Below, piece after piece: positions 23,830-32,049 of a DNA stretch of 45,603 bases (position 1 is its first letter; the number at the start of each line of letters is the position of its first letter). The notes below the pieces were generated by a model. That model was given only the letters and a program-made list of their open reading frames with translations. It was not told where the DNA came from and ran no database searches. The position numbers were made by a program, and so were the translations under genes. The DNA comes from Methanomicrobiales archaeon (GTDB lineage: Archaea; Halobacteriota; Methanomicrobia; Methanomicrobiales; JACTUA01), in the NCBI GenBank assembly GCA_028678905.1, contig JAJRCO010000019.1:1-45603 (forward strand), written 5' to 3'.

Positions 23830-24502
23830 TCGGCTCTGGCAGAGGGAGATCCTCGAGCAGGTCCGCAGGAGACGTTCCTGTGTGGTCAAGTTCGTGCTTC
23901 CCCTGGTGCTTACTGCTCCGCTGCTGCTCCTCCACGTTCCGGAGTCAGTACGGGCGGATGCCTTCACCCTGCTCCTTATCTTCATCGGGGTGTTCGGCAC
24001 AGCGGTGGGACTGATCCGGGCCCGCGAAAGTGGTATGATGGTCCGACTGGCCGTGCTTCCCGCTTCCCCGGCACGCCTCACCGGAGAGTATCTCCTGACC
24101 CATTCCCTGTTCGATGGCCTTCAGTTCCTGGTTCCCCTCCTCCTGATCGCGGCTCCCCGGACCCGCGACCCATTCACCCTGATCGTGCTTGGCCTCACCT
24201 TTTTCATGGTCATCTTCGCGGCGAACGCCATTGGAGGAATGGTGGCCGTGGCGGCGGGATCATCGGGGGAGGGGCATCTCTTTGCTATCCTTTCGGTGCT
24301 GGTAGTGATGGGTCTGTCCGGGCTGTTCAGAGACATCGAGGGAAGGCTGGACCCCGGGATTTTCCTTCCTTTCCACTACTTCCGGGACGTCCTCCTCTCA
24401 TCGGCGTTCCCCATCCCCGGTATCGTTCTCTCCCTCGTCGTTGTGGCGGCTCTGTTTGGGACAACCCTCCTGATCTCGCCCCGCCTCTTCCGGATGCTGT
24501 AG
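23819..24502 (+). CDS. ABC-2-type transporter permease
   Basis: 227 residues from ATG 23819, preceded by a strong GGAGGAG ribosome-binding site. About six hydrophobic helices are visible (for example VLPLVLTAPLLLL, TLLLIFIGVFGTAVGLI, LVPLLLIAAP, LIVLGLTFFMVIFAANAIGG, LSLVVVAALFGTTLL). Size and the segment ESGMMVRLAVLPASPARLTG after helix 2 recall CcmB and other ABC-2 permeases that partner a separate ATPase. It overlaps the ATPase gene by 11 nt. The haem operon begins 86 nt downstream with its own promoter, so a role in haem handling is possible but only suggested by position. Confidence 0.78.
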   Translation: MRPDRLWQREILEQVRRRRSCVVKFVLPLVLTAPLLLLHVPESVRADAFTLLLIFIGVFGTAVGLIRARESGMMVRLAVLPASPARLTGEYLLTHSLFDGLQFLVPLLLIAAPRTRDPFTLIVLGLTFFMVIFAANAIGGMVAVAAGSSGEGHLFAILSVLVVMGLSGLFRDIEGRLDPGIFLPFHYFRDVLLSSAFPIPGIVLSLVVVAALFGTTLLISPRLFRML

Positions 24503-24516
24503 AATAGTGAAAAACC

Positions 24517-24523
24517 ATAAATA
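24517..24523 (+). promoter_or_regulatory. TATA box of the ahb operon
   Basis: ATAAATA, 66-72 bp before the ahbD start, places transcription start near 24545 and leaves a leader of about 40 nt. A GGAG ribosome-binding match lies 5 nt before ATG 24589. Confidence 0.45.
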
Positions 24524-24588
24524 CTCTAACCCTGTCTTATGCGATTTCGAGAACTGGTCCGCACTGTCGAAATAGTTGATGGAGTACC

Positions 24589-25692
24589 ATGACAGAACGA
24601 GTTACTATTCCACTCGCAACCCCCGGAAGCAGGCACGGATATGTACCCACCTTAGTATCCTGGAACGTCACCTTCCGCTGCAACCTGCGCTGTGTCCATT
24701 GTTACCTCGATGCGGGCACTCCGGGCAGGGGAGACGAACTTTCCTACGAGGAGGGAATATCCCTCATCGATGCGTTAACCCGGGCAGGCACTCGCATCCT
24801 GATCCTTTCGGGAGGTGAACCCCTCCTGCGGGACGATCTCTTTGACCTCGCCCACTACGGGACGAAAAAGGGACTGCATCTAGCGATGGGAACCAACGGG
24901 ACCCTGATCAACGAGGAGGTGGCGTACGCGCTGAAAGAGGTCGGTATCCGCAAAGTGGCCATCAGTCTGGACTCCGTCCGTCCTGCTGATCATGATCGCT
25001 TCCGGGGCAGGACCGGAGCCTGGGAGAAGGCAATTCAGGGCATCAAGGCCTGCCGAGAAGCGGGAGTACCAGTCCAGATCCACGCCACGGTTACCCCGTT
25101 CAACCACACCGAAATCGAATCCATCCTGGCCTTTGGGGAACAGCTCGGGGCTCGTGACTTCCAACTCTTTTTTCTCGTTCCTGCCGGGCGGGGAAGAGGA
25201 GTTGGCGATATTGTTCCGGACCAGTACGAAGGCATGATCCGGGCCGTACTCCAGTACACCGCCGGCAAGGCTATCTCGGTTCGGCCCACCTGCGCACCCC
25301 AGTTCATCCGCATCGCACGCCAGATAGGTGCGCCAACCGAACCGGGCACTCGGGGATGCATGGCCGGTCTGACGTACTGCCGCATTTACCCCAGCGGGGA
25401 GGTGACCCCCTGCCCCTATCTGCCGGTTCGGCTTGCCTCCGTACGGGAGCAGCCCTTCCAGGAGATCTGGGATGATGCGCCGGTATTGCGGGAATTACGG
25501 GATTTCCGGCTGCTGGAGGGCCGGTGCGGGAAGTGTGCGTACGCAGAGGTGTGCCGGGGTTGCCGGGCCCGGGCGTTTGGGGCGAGCCTTTCGCACCACG
25601 ATTCCTGCGGCGTTCTGCTGAGACCCAGTGAGGCAGCGGGGAATTACCTGGCTGAGGATCCCTCCTGCCTGTATCAGCCGGAGGCGGTATGA
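24589..25692 (+). CDS. ahbD: Haem synthase AhbD (radical SAM, Fe-coproporphyrin III decarboxylase)
   Basis: 367 residues, radical SAM with SPASM-type extension. The cluster motif CNLRCVHC (about 30-37) follows VSWNVTFR. LILSGGEPLLRDDLF is the SAM-binding GGE region. The C-terminal cysteines (GCMAGLTYCRIYPSGEVTPC and CGKCAYAEVCRGC) bind auxiliary Fe-S clusters. AhbD oxidatively decarboxylates two propionates of Fe-coproporphyrin III to the vinyl groups of haem b. I assign AhbD rather than AhbC because the protein begins directly before the radical SAM core, while the other radical SAM gene has the AhbC-type MIxxSRI start. The stop overlaps ahbA by 4 nt. Confidence 0.82.
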   Translation: MTERVTIPLATPGSRHGYVPTLVSWNVTFRCNLRCVHCYLDAGTPGRGDELSYEEGISLIDALTRAGTRILILSGGEPLLRDDLFDLAHYGTKKGLHLAMGTNGTLINEEVAYALKEVGIRKVAISLDSVRPADHDRFRGRTGAWEKAIQGIKACREAGVPVQIHATVTPFNHTEIESILAFGEQLGARDFQLFFLVPAGRGRGVGDIVPDQYEGMIRAVLQYTAGKAISVRPTCAPQFIRIARQIGAPTEPGTRGCMAGLTYCRIYPSGEVTPCPYLPVRLASVREQPFQEIWDDAPVLRELRDFRLLEGRCGKCAYAEVCRGCRARAFGASLSHHDSCGVLLRPSEAAGNYLAEDPSCLYQPEAV

Positions 25693-26183
25693 ACTATCGC
25701 CCAGATGCCCTGGACCGAGCCCTGTTAGATCGAATGCAGAATGGAATACCCCTGACCGAGAAGGTTTGGGATTCTATTGGGGGAGAGGTAGGTATCACGG
25801 GATCCGAGGTCCTCCAACGGATACGCCGGCTTCGCGCCGCGCACATCCTTCGTGGCATCGGGCCGGTAATCGAACCCGGTGAGGTGGGACTGGGAGCATC
25901 CTCTCTCATTGCTCTCCGGGTGGCACCAGAGCGGATCCAGACAGTCGCCGCTATCATCAATGCATATGAGGAAGTCTCCCACAACTACCAGAGAGATCAT
26001 ACCTACAACCTCTGGTTTACTCTTACTGCCTCTTCACCTCAGGAACTCACCAGGGTTCGCGAGGAGATATGCAGGCGGGCCGGACTGGAGAGAGAAGATG
26101 TCCTGGATCTTCCCCGCAGAAAAAGATTCAAAATCAACGTTCGTTTCCGCATCGGCGGGAACGGCGCGAGGAGGAGCCGATGA
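25689..26183 (+). CDS. ahbA: Sirohaem decarboxylase subunit AhbA (Lrp/AsnC-like)
   Basis: 164 residues. It looks like an Lrp/AsnC regulator (N-terminal winged helix, then an RAM-like alpha/beta domain), but its place in an ahb operon identifies it as a sirohaem decarboxylase subunit. AhbA and AhbB together remove the two acetate carboxyls on C12 and C18 of sirohaem. The opening LDRALLDRMQNGIPLTEKVW and YEEVSHNYQRDHTYNLWFTL, with a histidine in the HNY segment, fit the family. It overlaps ahbD by 4 nt and ahbB by 4 nt. Confidence 0.87.
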   Translation: MNYRPDALDRALLDRMQNGIPLTEKVWDSIGGEVGITGSEVLQRIRRLRAAHILRGIGPVIEPGEVGLGASSLIALRVAPERIQTVAAIINAYEEVSHNYQRDHTYNLWFTLTASSPQELTRVREEICRRAGLEREDVLDLPRRKRFKINVRFRIGGNGARRSR

Positions 26184-26665
26184 TAGACCGAACAGAACAG
26201 GCGGTGCTCCACGCCCTGCAGCAGGGAATACCCCTGGTTGAAGATCCATACGGCGAAATGGCGAAGACCATCGGTATAGAACGTGACAAACTGCTCTCCT
26301 GCATCCAGTCTCTGCTTGACCGCGGGATCATCCGCCGGTTCGCGGCCCGTATCAACCAGCGGGAGCTAGGCATCCAGGTGAATGCCATGGTAGCCTGGAA
26401 GGTTCCCCCGGAACGGGTCGAAGAAATCGGCCGCATCATGGCCACCCATCCGGAAGTGACCCACTGTTATGAGCGGGCGATCGTTCCCCAGCGGTGGGAG
26501 TACAACCTCTATATCGTTTTGCACGGATATGATCCGAACACCGTGGAACAGTACATCGATGAACTCGCTTCCGCCACCGGCATCTCCGAGAAGGTTGTGC
26601 TCTTCAGTACAGAGGAATACAAGAGGGCGCCCGCCGGGCGGGTCGGGGAGGTCATAGATTCGTGA
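26180..26665 (+). CDS. ahbB: Sirohaem decarboxylase subunit AhbB (Lrp/AsnC-like)
   Basis: 161 residues from ATG 26180, which overlaps the ahbA stop (ATGA). It is the homologous partner of AhbA: TEQAVLHALQQGIPLVEDPY, then LDRGIIRRFAARINQRELG, and HPEVTHCYERAIVPQRWEYNLYI. The two subunits form the sirohaem decarboxylase that gives 12,18-didecarboxysirohaem. A longer frame back to 26069 only overlaps ahbA. The GTG start of ahbC overlaps its stop by 4 nt. Confidence 0.87.
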   Translation: MIDRTEQAVLHALQQGIPLVEDPYGEMAKTIGIERDKLLSCIQSLLDRGIIRRFAARINQRELGIQVNAMVAWKVPPERVEEIGRIMATHPEVTHCYERAIVPQRWEYNLYIVLHGYDPNTVEQYIDELASATGISEKVVLFSTEEYKRAPAGRVGEVIDS

Positions 26666-27837
26666 TCCGCCTCAGCAGAATCATTCACGGGAGACGAACC
26701 ATTGGCGATTTGATCAAGCAGAGAACCAAACCGGGCGGTGAGATAACCGGGAAGTATCTGGCTTTTTCGGAAATGAAGAACCCGGTCATATTCTGGAATA
26801 TCACCGGTCAGTGCAACCTGGCCTGCTCCCACTGTTATCTAGGGGCAGGTGATAAGAGTTGGGACGAGCTCTCTACGAGCGAGTGCTGCGCGCTCATTGA
26901 CGATCTGAGTGCGGCACATGTCCCCCTTCTCATCATTTCAGGTGGCGAGCCGCTGGTCCGCGGGGACCTCTGGGAGATCCTCGCCCATGCTCAGGAAAAA
27001 GGGATAAAGACCGCACTGTCCAGCAATGGCACCCTCATCGATAGGGACATCGCGGGGCGGCTGCGGGAGGCGGGGGTGGAGTATGTCGGAATCTCACTGG
27101 ATGGGGCTACGGCGGCCACCCACGACCGCATCCGTGGAATCCCGGGCAGTTTTGAACAGTCACTGGAGGGATTGCGATCCTGTGTGTCCGCAGAGATCCC
27201 CTGCGGGATTCGGATGACGGTGACCAGAGAGAATCAGCATGAGGTGTCTCCTCTGATCGATCTGGCTCTCTGCCTCTCGGTACCCCGGTTCTGTCTCTAC
27301 TGGCTGGTTCCCAGCGGGAGGGGTTCTGCGGCGTACCGAAAGAAGCAGATCACTGCGGAAGCAGCGACCCAGATCCTTGGAGAACTCTGCTCCCGTGCCC
27401 GGGAGATCGATCCCGAAATCCTGGAGATCCTCACCGTAGATGCCCCTCAGGACAGTATTCATCTGCTCTCCTTCCTGGAGCATGAGCACTCCCCTGGCTG
27501 CGGCCATGCAGCTGCCCTGCTCTGCCGCCAGGGATGCAGCTGCAGTGCCGGGGAACGGATTGCCAATATCGATCCGGGGGGAGACCTGTATCCCTGCCAG
27601 TTCGCTCAAACGCCTGAATTCCTCCTGGGGAATGTGCGGAAGACCCCTTTTTCCGTCCTCTGGGAGGGAAGGGGGAACTCTTCCCGATCCTTCACCGGTC
27701 CCGCCGGCGATGGCTGCACCACCTGTCTTTCCTACGAATACTGCCGGGGAGGATGTCGTATTCGCGCCCGTTTCTCCCATAACGGACTGGGGGCTGATGA
27801 TCCGCTCTGCATCCTGGCCAGAAGGAGGACACGGTAA
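26662..27837 (+). CDS. ahbC: 12,18-didecarboxysirohaem deacetylase AhbC (radical SAM)
   Basis: 391 residues from GTG 26662. The N-terminus MIRLSRIIHG resembles the AhbC start (MIGxSKLxxG) and is separated from the radical SAM motif CNLACSHC (about 52-59) by a 40-residue lead. ISGGEPLVRGDLW and SSNGTLIDRDI are core motifs. Auxiliary-cluster cysteines lie in CSCSAGERI, YPCQF and CTTCLSYEYCRGGC. AhbC removes the acetate groups on rings A and B to give Fe-coproporphyrin III. With ahbD-A-B it completes the sirohaem-dependent haem route in one operon. Confidence 0.82.
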   Translation: MIRLSRIIHGRRTIGDLIKQRTKPGGEITGKYLAFSEMKNPVIFWNITGQCNLACSHCYLGAGDKSWDELSTSECCALIDDLSAAHVPLLIISGGEPLVRGDLWEILAHAQEKGIKTALSSNGTLIDRDIAGRLREAGVEYVGISLDGATAATHDRIRGIPGSFEQSLEGLRSCVSAEIPCGIRMTVTRENQHEVSPLIDLALCLSVPRFCLYWLVPSGRGSAAYRKKQITAEAATQILGELCSRAREIDPEILEILTVDAPQDSIHLLSFLEHEHSPGCGHAAALLCRQGCSCSAGERIANIDPGGDLYPCQFAQTPEFLLGNVRKTPFSVLWEGRGNSSRSFTGPAGDGCTTCLSYEYCRGGCRIRARFSHNGLGADDPLCILARRRTR

Positions 27838-27873
27838 GGTTTATGTAGATGTAACAGTATTGTGTGCCCTCAT

Positions 27874-28359
27874 ATGACAAAAGTAATCCTGTATCTGGTA
27901 TTAGCTGTCGTTCTTTTCGGGGTATGTATCGCGGGATGTGCGGCGCCTCCCGGCCCAACTCCTACCCCGACACCGACCACCGCGCCTCCCACCACCACAG
28001 TTCCATCCACTACCACGGTTCCTTCCACTACCACCGTGCCTCCCACTACGACTCCCCCCTCCGGTGGCACCGTGGACGTTTACCTCCAGGCAAAAAACAC
28101 CGCATTTAACAAGAGCACCATTTCCGTTCCCGCGGGGTCAACGGTAAATGTTCACTTCGACAACCAGGACCAGGGGGTTCCCCACAACTTCGCGGTCTAC
28201 ACCAACTCGCAGGCGACCACCAAGATCTTCGGCGGCACCATCATTACCGGGGTCTCACAAACCATCTATACCTTCACCGCTCCTTCATCAACTGGCAATT
28301 ACTTCTTCCGCTGCGATGTGCATCCCTCGGTGATGACCGGGACCTTCACCGTAACCTGA
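27874..28359 (+). CDS. Cupredoxin-domain lipoprotein
   Basis: 161 residues from ATG 27874 (a GTG four codons earlier is possible). A lipoprotein signal with lipobox cysteine at residue 22 (CIAGC) is followed by a Pro/Thr linker of about 35 residues and a cupredoxin domain. The type 1 copper ligands are visible: His104 in VPHNF, then Cys147, His150 and Met154 in RCDVHPSVM. It is probably a surface-anchored blue-copper electron carrier or copper-binding protein. A TTTATGT element at about 27840-27846 lies some 30 bp upstream, again suggesting a very short leader. It follows the haem operon. Confidence 0.87.
   Translation: MTKVILYLVLAVVLFGVCIAGCAAPPGPTPTPTPTTAPPTTTVPSTTTVPSTTTVPPTTTPPSGGTVDVYLQAKNTAFNKSTISVPAGSTVNVHFDNQDQGVPHNFAVYTNSQATTKIFGGTIITGVSQTIYTFTAPSSTGNYFFRCDVHPSVMTGTFTVT
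27991..28044 (+). repeat. Three 18-bp coding repeats in the cupredoxin linker
   Basis: Three near-identical 18-bp units (27991, 28009, 28027), each encoding TTTVPS or TTTVPP, plus a partial fourth. They make the threonine-proline stalk that spaces the copper domain from the membrane anchor, and could vary in number between strains by slippage. Confidence 0.8.
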
Positions 28360-28608
28360 CCACTCCCCATTTTCCTGATCCGATCCGCCACTGATGCCAC
28401 AGTATTCACTACGGGAGGAATTCGTTATCGAACCCCAATTTGAATACATTGGGTGGTCCTGCGGGCTTGCGGATGCCGGTACCCATAGCCTTGCCCTTCA
28501 CGAATAACCGGAAACTGTCGTCTTAGTGGACGCCGAAAGGAGAGAGATTTCCCCGGCGGTGGCTCCAAACCCGCCTCCATCCATTCCCCCCTCCTATACC
28601 GATGCAGA

Positions 28609-28616
28609 TTTATATA
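28609..28616 (+). promoter_or_regulatory. TATA box of the 2-oxoacid oxidoreductase operon
   Basis: TTTATATA, a near-ideal archaeal TATA box, lies 27-34 bp before ATG 28643, giving a leader of only a few bases. The 283 bp from the cupredoxin stop to this operon hold no supported gene. Confidence 0.6.
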
Positions 28617-28642
28617 ATAAGAGTGGTTAGAGGACGGATCAT

Positions 28643-30298
28643 ATGAACGATTTTTCCGTCCTCATAGGGGGAAAGGCGGGGGAGGGTCTGAATAAAGCGG
28701 GACAGATCCTCGCCCACCTCATGGGACGCCTGGGGTACCGTGTCTATATGTATTACGATTATCCCTCATTGATCCGGGGAGGGCACAATTTCAGTGTGAT
28801 CCGGGGGTCGGAGCAGAAGATCGCGGGTCATCGGGCCGGAATGGATATAGTCCTTGCGCTGAACCAGGATACTGTCGATTTCCATAGGGATAAGATTTTG
28901 CCCGGAGGACTGCTGATCTACGATGCATACTATGCGAAAGGAGAGGGCATGGCCATCCCTCTTAAACAGATCATTGAGCAGAACAAGGCACCGTCTATCA
29001 CCGCGAATTCCGGCATTATTGGGGCGTTCTGCAAAGCGGTAGGGATCGAGTGGGGAATCCTGGAAGAGGTGCTGCACAGAGATATCCCCCCCAAAGTGCT
29101 GGAAATCAACCTCGCGGTGGCCAGAGGTGGATTCGATGCAGCCCAGGAGCATCAGAAACTCCACGATCTCGGCCGTTCCGCCCTTCCTTTCATAACTGGC
29201 AACGAGGCGATCGGTCTAGGGCTGATCCAGGGAGGGCTTACCACCTGGGTCGCTTATCCCATGACCCCCTCCTCCTCGCTCCTTCATTTTCTTGCGGAAA
29301 TGTCGGATAAGGTAGGGCTGAAGGTGATTCATCCCGAAAATGAGATCGCAGTGATGAACATGGCGCTTGGCTTTGCAGCGGCGGGCGAGAGAGTCGGGGT
29401 CGGCACCTCCGGGGGTGGGTTCTGCCTGATGTCGGAGGGGTTGAGCCTCGCCGGCATGTCCGAGACGCCGATTGTGATCATGATGGGGCAGCGCACCGGA
29501 CCGAGTACCGGTCTCCCCACCTATACCGGTCAGACAGAGTACCATTTCCTGCGTCACGCCGGCCAGGGGGAATTTTCCCGGTTCATCGTGGCGCCGGGCG
29601 ACGCGAACGAAGCCTTCTACTGGTCCACCGTCGCCCTGAACCTGGCCTGGAAGTTCCAGATCCCGGCGTTTATTCTCACCGATAAGACTCTCTCTGAGGG
29701 AGGGTACAGCTTCACGATCGATGAGATCCGCAAGGTACCGGTCGAAGATTCTCCCCGCTGGGACGGAACCCTTCCCTACCGGCGTTATGCCTTCACCGAA
29801 TCAGGAGTGTCCCCCCTCACAGAATACGGCAGGGAAAAGGCAGTGGTGAAGGTGAACGGGTACTACCATGACCCGCGGGGGATCACCACCGAGGATCCGG
29901 GAATCGTCGCACCTATGCAGGAGAAACTGCTGCGCAAGCTACAGGGGCTGGACCAGGAGCTGGTCAGCTACGATACGGTAAACCAATCCGGTTCCTCAGG
30001 GGCAGTGGTTGCCCTCGTATGCTGGGGCTCGAACAAAGGAGTATGCCAGGAGGTGGCGGAACATCTGGGCCTGCGGATGGTGCAGCCGGTGGTGCTCTGG
30101 CCGTTTCCGGTCGATTCCCTGAGGAGGGCGCTGGAAGGAACGAGCCGGGTGATACTCGTGGAGAACAACGCCACCGGGCAGCTCGCCGCGATGATGCGCC
30201 AGTACGGGTTTGCCGTTCACGAGCAGATCCACAAATATGACGGCCGGCCGTTTACGGTGGAGGAACTGGAGAACCGGGTGAAGGGGGTGCTGCCATGA
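28643..30298 (+). CDS. 2-oxoacid:ferredoxin oxidoreductase, gamma-alpha fusion subunit
   Basis: 551 residues. The first about 185 residues are the gamma domain (IGGKAGEGLNKAGQILAHL, YPSLIRGGHNFSVIRG). The rest is the alpha (pyrimidine-binding) part starting GNEAIGLGLIQGGLTTWVAYPMTP, with HPENEIAVMNMALGFAAAG, GTSGGGFCLMSEGLSLAGMSE and a C-terminal transketolase-like domain (WPFPVDSLRRAL, VENNATGQLAAMMRQYG). With the TPP subunit that follows (4-nt overlap) it forms the two-subunit type of oxidoreductase that reductively carboxylates or oxidises 2-oxoacids with ferredoxin. 2-oxoglutarate is likely by similarity to KorA/KorB but other 2-oxoacids cannot be excluded. Confidence 0.88.
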   Translation: MNDFSVLIGGKAGEGLNKAGQILAHLMGRLGYRVYMYYDYPSLIRGGHNFSVIRGSEQKIAGHRAGMDIVLALNQDTVDFHRDKILPGGLLIYDAYYAKGEGMAIPLKQIIEQNKAPSITANSGIIGAFCKAVGIEWGILEEVLHRDIPPKVLEINLAVARGGFDAAQEHQKLHDLGRSALPFITGNEAIGLGLIQGGLTTWVAYPMTPSSSLLHFLAEMSDKVGLKVIHPENEIAVMNMALGFAAAGERVGVGTSGGGFCLMSEGLSLAGMSETPIVIMMGQRTGPSTGLPTYTGQTEYHFLRHAGQGEFSRFIVAPGDANEAFYWSTVALNLAWKFQIPAFILTDKTLSEGGYSFTIDEIRKVPVEDSPRWDGTLPYRRYAFTESGVSPLTEYGREKAVVKVNGYYHDPRGITTEDPGIVAPMQEKLLRKLQGLDQELVSYDTVNQSGSSGAVVALVCWGSNKGVCQEVAEHLGLRMVQPVVLWPFPVDSLRRALEGTSRVILVENNATGQLAAMMRQYGFAVHEQIHKYDGRPFTVEELENRVKGVLP

Positions 30299-31146
30299 CC
30301 GAACGCCCGCTGATCACCGATGCACCAAATACCTGGTGCCCGGGGTGCGGTAACTTTGCCCTTGAATACGCATTCCGCGATGTGTTCCAGGAACTGCAGA
30401 AAGAGGGAATATCCCTCGAAAAGTTTGTGCTCGTCACCGGTATCGGGTGCCATGCCAAGATCGCCGATTACCTGGACGTGAACAGCTTCTACGCCATCCA
30501 CGGGAGAGCAATCCCGGTCGCCACCGGCATCAAGATTGCCCGGCCCGACCTCCATGTCATCTGCTGTGTCGGTGACGGCGATGCCTATGCCGAGGGGCTT
30601 GATCACCTCATCTTCGGGGCTAAACGCAACATTGACATCACGGTGGTGGTACACAACAACCGGGTGTACGGGCTCACCACCGGACAGTACACCCCCACCT
30701 CTCCTCTGGGATTTAAAGGACGTTCCACACCGGCCGGGACGTTGGAATATCCCTTGAACCCCCTGGAACTGATGCTCACTAGCGGGGCCACCTATATCGG
30801 GCGTGGTTACACCAAGAACCTTAAACTGCTCCGCCCCCTGCTGAAGGACGCGATCTTGCACAAGGGATTCTCTTTCCTGGATGTTCTCCAGATCTGCGCC
30901 ACCTACTATGACGTCCATTCGATGTACGATTCGCTGGTGTATGAGGTAAAGGAGCAGCCGGGAGAATCCTACGAAGAGGTGATCAAGAGGCTGCGGGAGT
31001 GGGATTACAACAACAAAGCACCAATCGGCCTGGGCACGTACTATCGCAAAGAAGCACCCACATTCAATGACCGGATCACGGTGATGAAGGTCTCAGACCG
31101 GGAACGGGAAGAGATCATCCGCCGGGTGCTGGAAGAGCATCTCTGA
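30295..31146 (+). CDS. 2-oxoacid:ferredoxin oxidoreductase, beta (TPP) subunit
   Basis: 283 residues. It starts with WCPGCGNFALEYAF, where two cysteines of the Fe-S cluster lie, then VTGIGCHAKIADYL. The thiamine-diphosphate motif is VGDGDAYAEGLDH ending in VVHNN about 30 residues later. LTTGQYTPTSPLG and LDVLQICATYYDV are family features. No separate delta (2x[4Fe-4S]) subunit gene is present, as in two-subunit enzymes. It overlaps the alpha gene by 4 nt; the ferritin gene follows with its own promoter. Confidence 0.9.
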   Translation: MTERPLITDAPNTWCPGCGNFALEYAFRDVFQELQKEGISLEKFVLVTGIGCHAKIADYLDVNSFYAIHGRAIPVATGIKIARPDLHVICCVGDGDAYAEGLDHLIFGAKRNIDITVVVHNNRVYGLTTGQYTPTSPLGFKGRSTPAGTLEYPLNPLELMLTSGATYIGRGYTKNLKLLRPLLKDAILHKGFSFLDVLQICATYYDVHSMYDSLVYEVKEQPGESYEEVIKRLREWDYNNKAPIGLGTYYRKEAPTFNDRITVMKVSDREREEIIRRVLEEHL

Positions 31147-31168
31147 TGTGGCAGGATGAGAGAAATCC

Positions 31169-31174
31169 TTAAAA
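31169..31174 (+). promoter_or_regulatory. TATA box of the ferritin gene
   Basis: TTAAAA lies 33-38 bp before ATG 31207, inside the end of the upstream intergenic space. GGTGAT at 31197-31202 is the ribosome-binding match and decides for a start at 31207 or 31210 over the earlier ATG at 31195. Confidence 0.45.
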
Positions 31175-31206
31175 CCTACCTTTTCCTTTACACAATGGTG
31201 ATGCCC

Positions 31207-31695
31207 ATGATGAAAGAGAACGTTCAGGACGCCTTAAACAAGCAGATGAACCGGGAATTCTATTCCTCGTATCTGTACCTCTCCATGTCCGCGTATTTCG
31301 AATCGCTCGCTCTTCGCGGCTTTGCCAAATGGATGGCAATCCAGGCAAAAGAAGAGTGGGAGCACGGTATGAAATTCTACAAGCACCTGGGAGAGAGAGG
31401 AGCTGCCGTCAAACTCGCTGCTATCGATGCTCCGCCTTTGAAATGGGATTCTCCCCTGAAGGCCTTCGAGGAGACCTACAAGCACGAACAGAAAGTGACC
31501 GCCTGGATCGGGGAGCTGGTGAACCTCTCTGTGAAAGAGCAGGATCATGCGACCAACAACATGCTCCAGTGGTTTGTCAAGGAGCAGGTGGAAGAAGAGG
31601 TACAGACGAACACTATCGTGCTGCAACTGCGCATGATCGGATCGGATGGTCCCGCTCTTCTGATGTTCGATCACGGCCTCGGAAAGAGAGAATAA
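31207..31695 (+). CDS. Ferritin
   Basis: 162 residues, a full-length ferritin four-helix bundle (FtnA type). The ferroxidase ligands are recognisable in NREFYSSYLYLSM (first Glu), KEEWEHGMKFYKHL (Glu-x2-His) and the later QTNTIVLQL region with EQVEEEVQTN (Glu). Twenty-four such subunits store iron. Four in-frame ATGs at 31195, 31201, 31207 and 31210 leave the start uncertain by a few residues. Its position after the haem and oxidoreductase genes fits iron and oxygen protection, but it has its own promoter and a strong T-rich terminator. Confidence 0.9.
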   Translation: MMKENVQDALNKQMNREFYSSYLYLSMSAYFESLALRGFAKWMAIQAKEEWEHGMKFYKHLGERGAAVKLAAIDAPPLKWDSPLKAFEETYKHEQKVTAWIGELVNLSVKEQDHATNNMLQWFVKEQVEEEVQTNTIVLQLRMIGSDGPALLMFDHGLGKRE

Positions 31696-32049
31696 TTCAA
31701 GGATACCTTTTTTTTTATTTTTCCGTCAGACCGATAGAGACCGATATCCTTCTCTTGCCCCTCGTTCACTGGACGGAACCTTCACCCGGAATGGATCTTT
31801 CGGCTGACGGGTAAAGACAGGGAAGAAACACGGAAAAAGTCCGGATTACGGCAGTCGGAATCACCTGGCAAAAAAATATCTCGTGGGTCAAATCTCCCAT
31901 TAAAATCTTCCGATTTGGCATTCACACCGGTATAACCTATACTTTTAATAGATGATCCAACCTATTACCAAACGCAATTTGTTCCGGCGATATTCACGTC
32001 TCTGGAATGGTCCGGCATCACGTACCGGGCGAGGAAAGGAGTTCTAATC
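31696..32049. other. Intergenic region of about 350 bp
   Basis: No gene is seen. It contains the ferritin terminator (31708-31722), a short inverted repeat (GTCAAATC at about 31888, GATTTGGC at about 31911), an AT-rich CTTTTAATA element near 31942 that could be the promoter of the next gene, and AAAGGAG before ATG 32050. Confidence 0.5.
31708..31722 (+). terminator. T-rich terminator after ferritin
   Basis: Nine T, one A, then five T begin 13 nt after the ferritin stop codon, typical of archaeal intrinsic termination. Confidence 0.6.

Noticed and set aside
25689..26665. Two Lrp/AsnC transcription regulators
   Set aside because: The fold is Lrp-like, but overlap with two ahb radical SAM genes marks them as sirohaem decarboxylase subunits.
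28394..28507. 37-codon plus-strand frame between cupredoxin and oxidoreductase genes
   Set aside because: No homology I recognise, no clear promoter or ribosome-binding site; coding cannot be supported.
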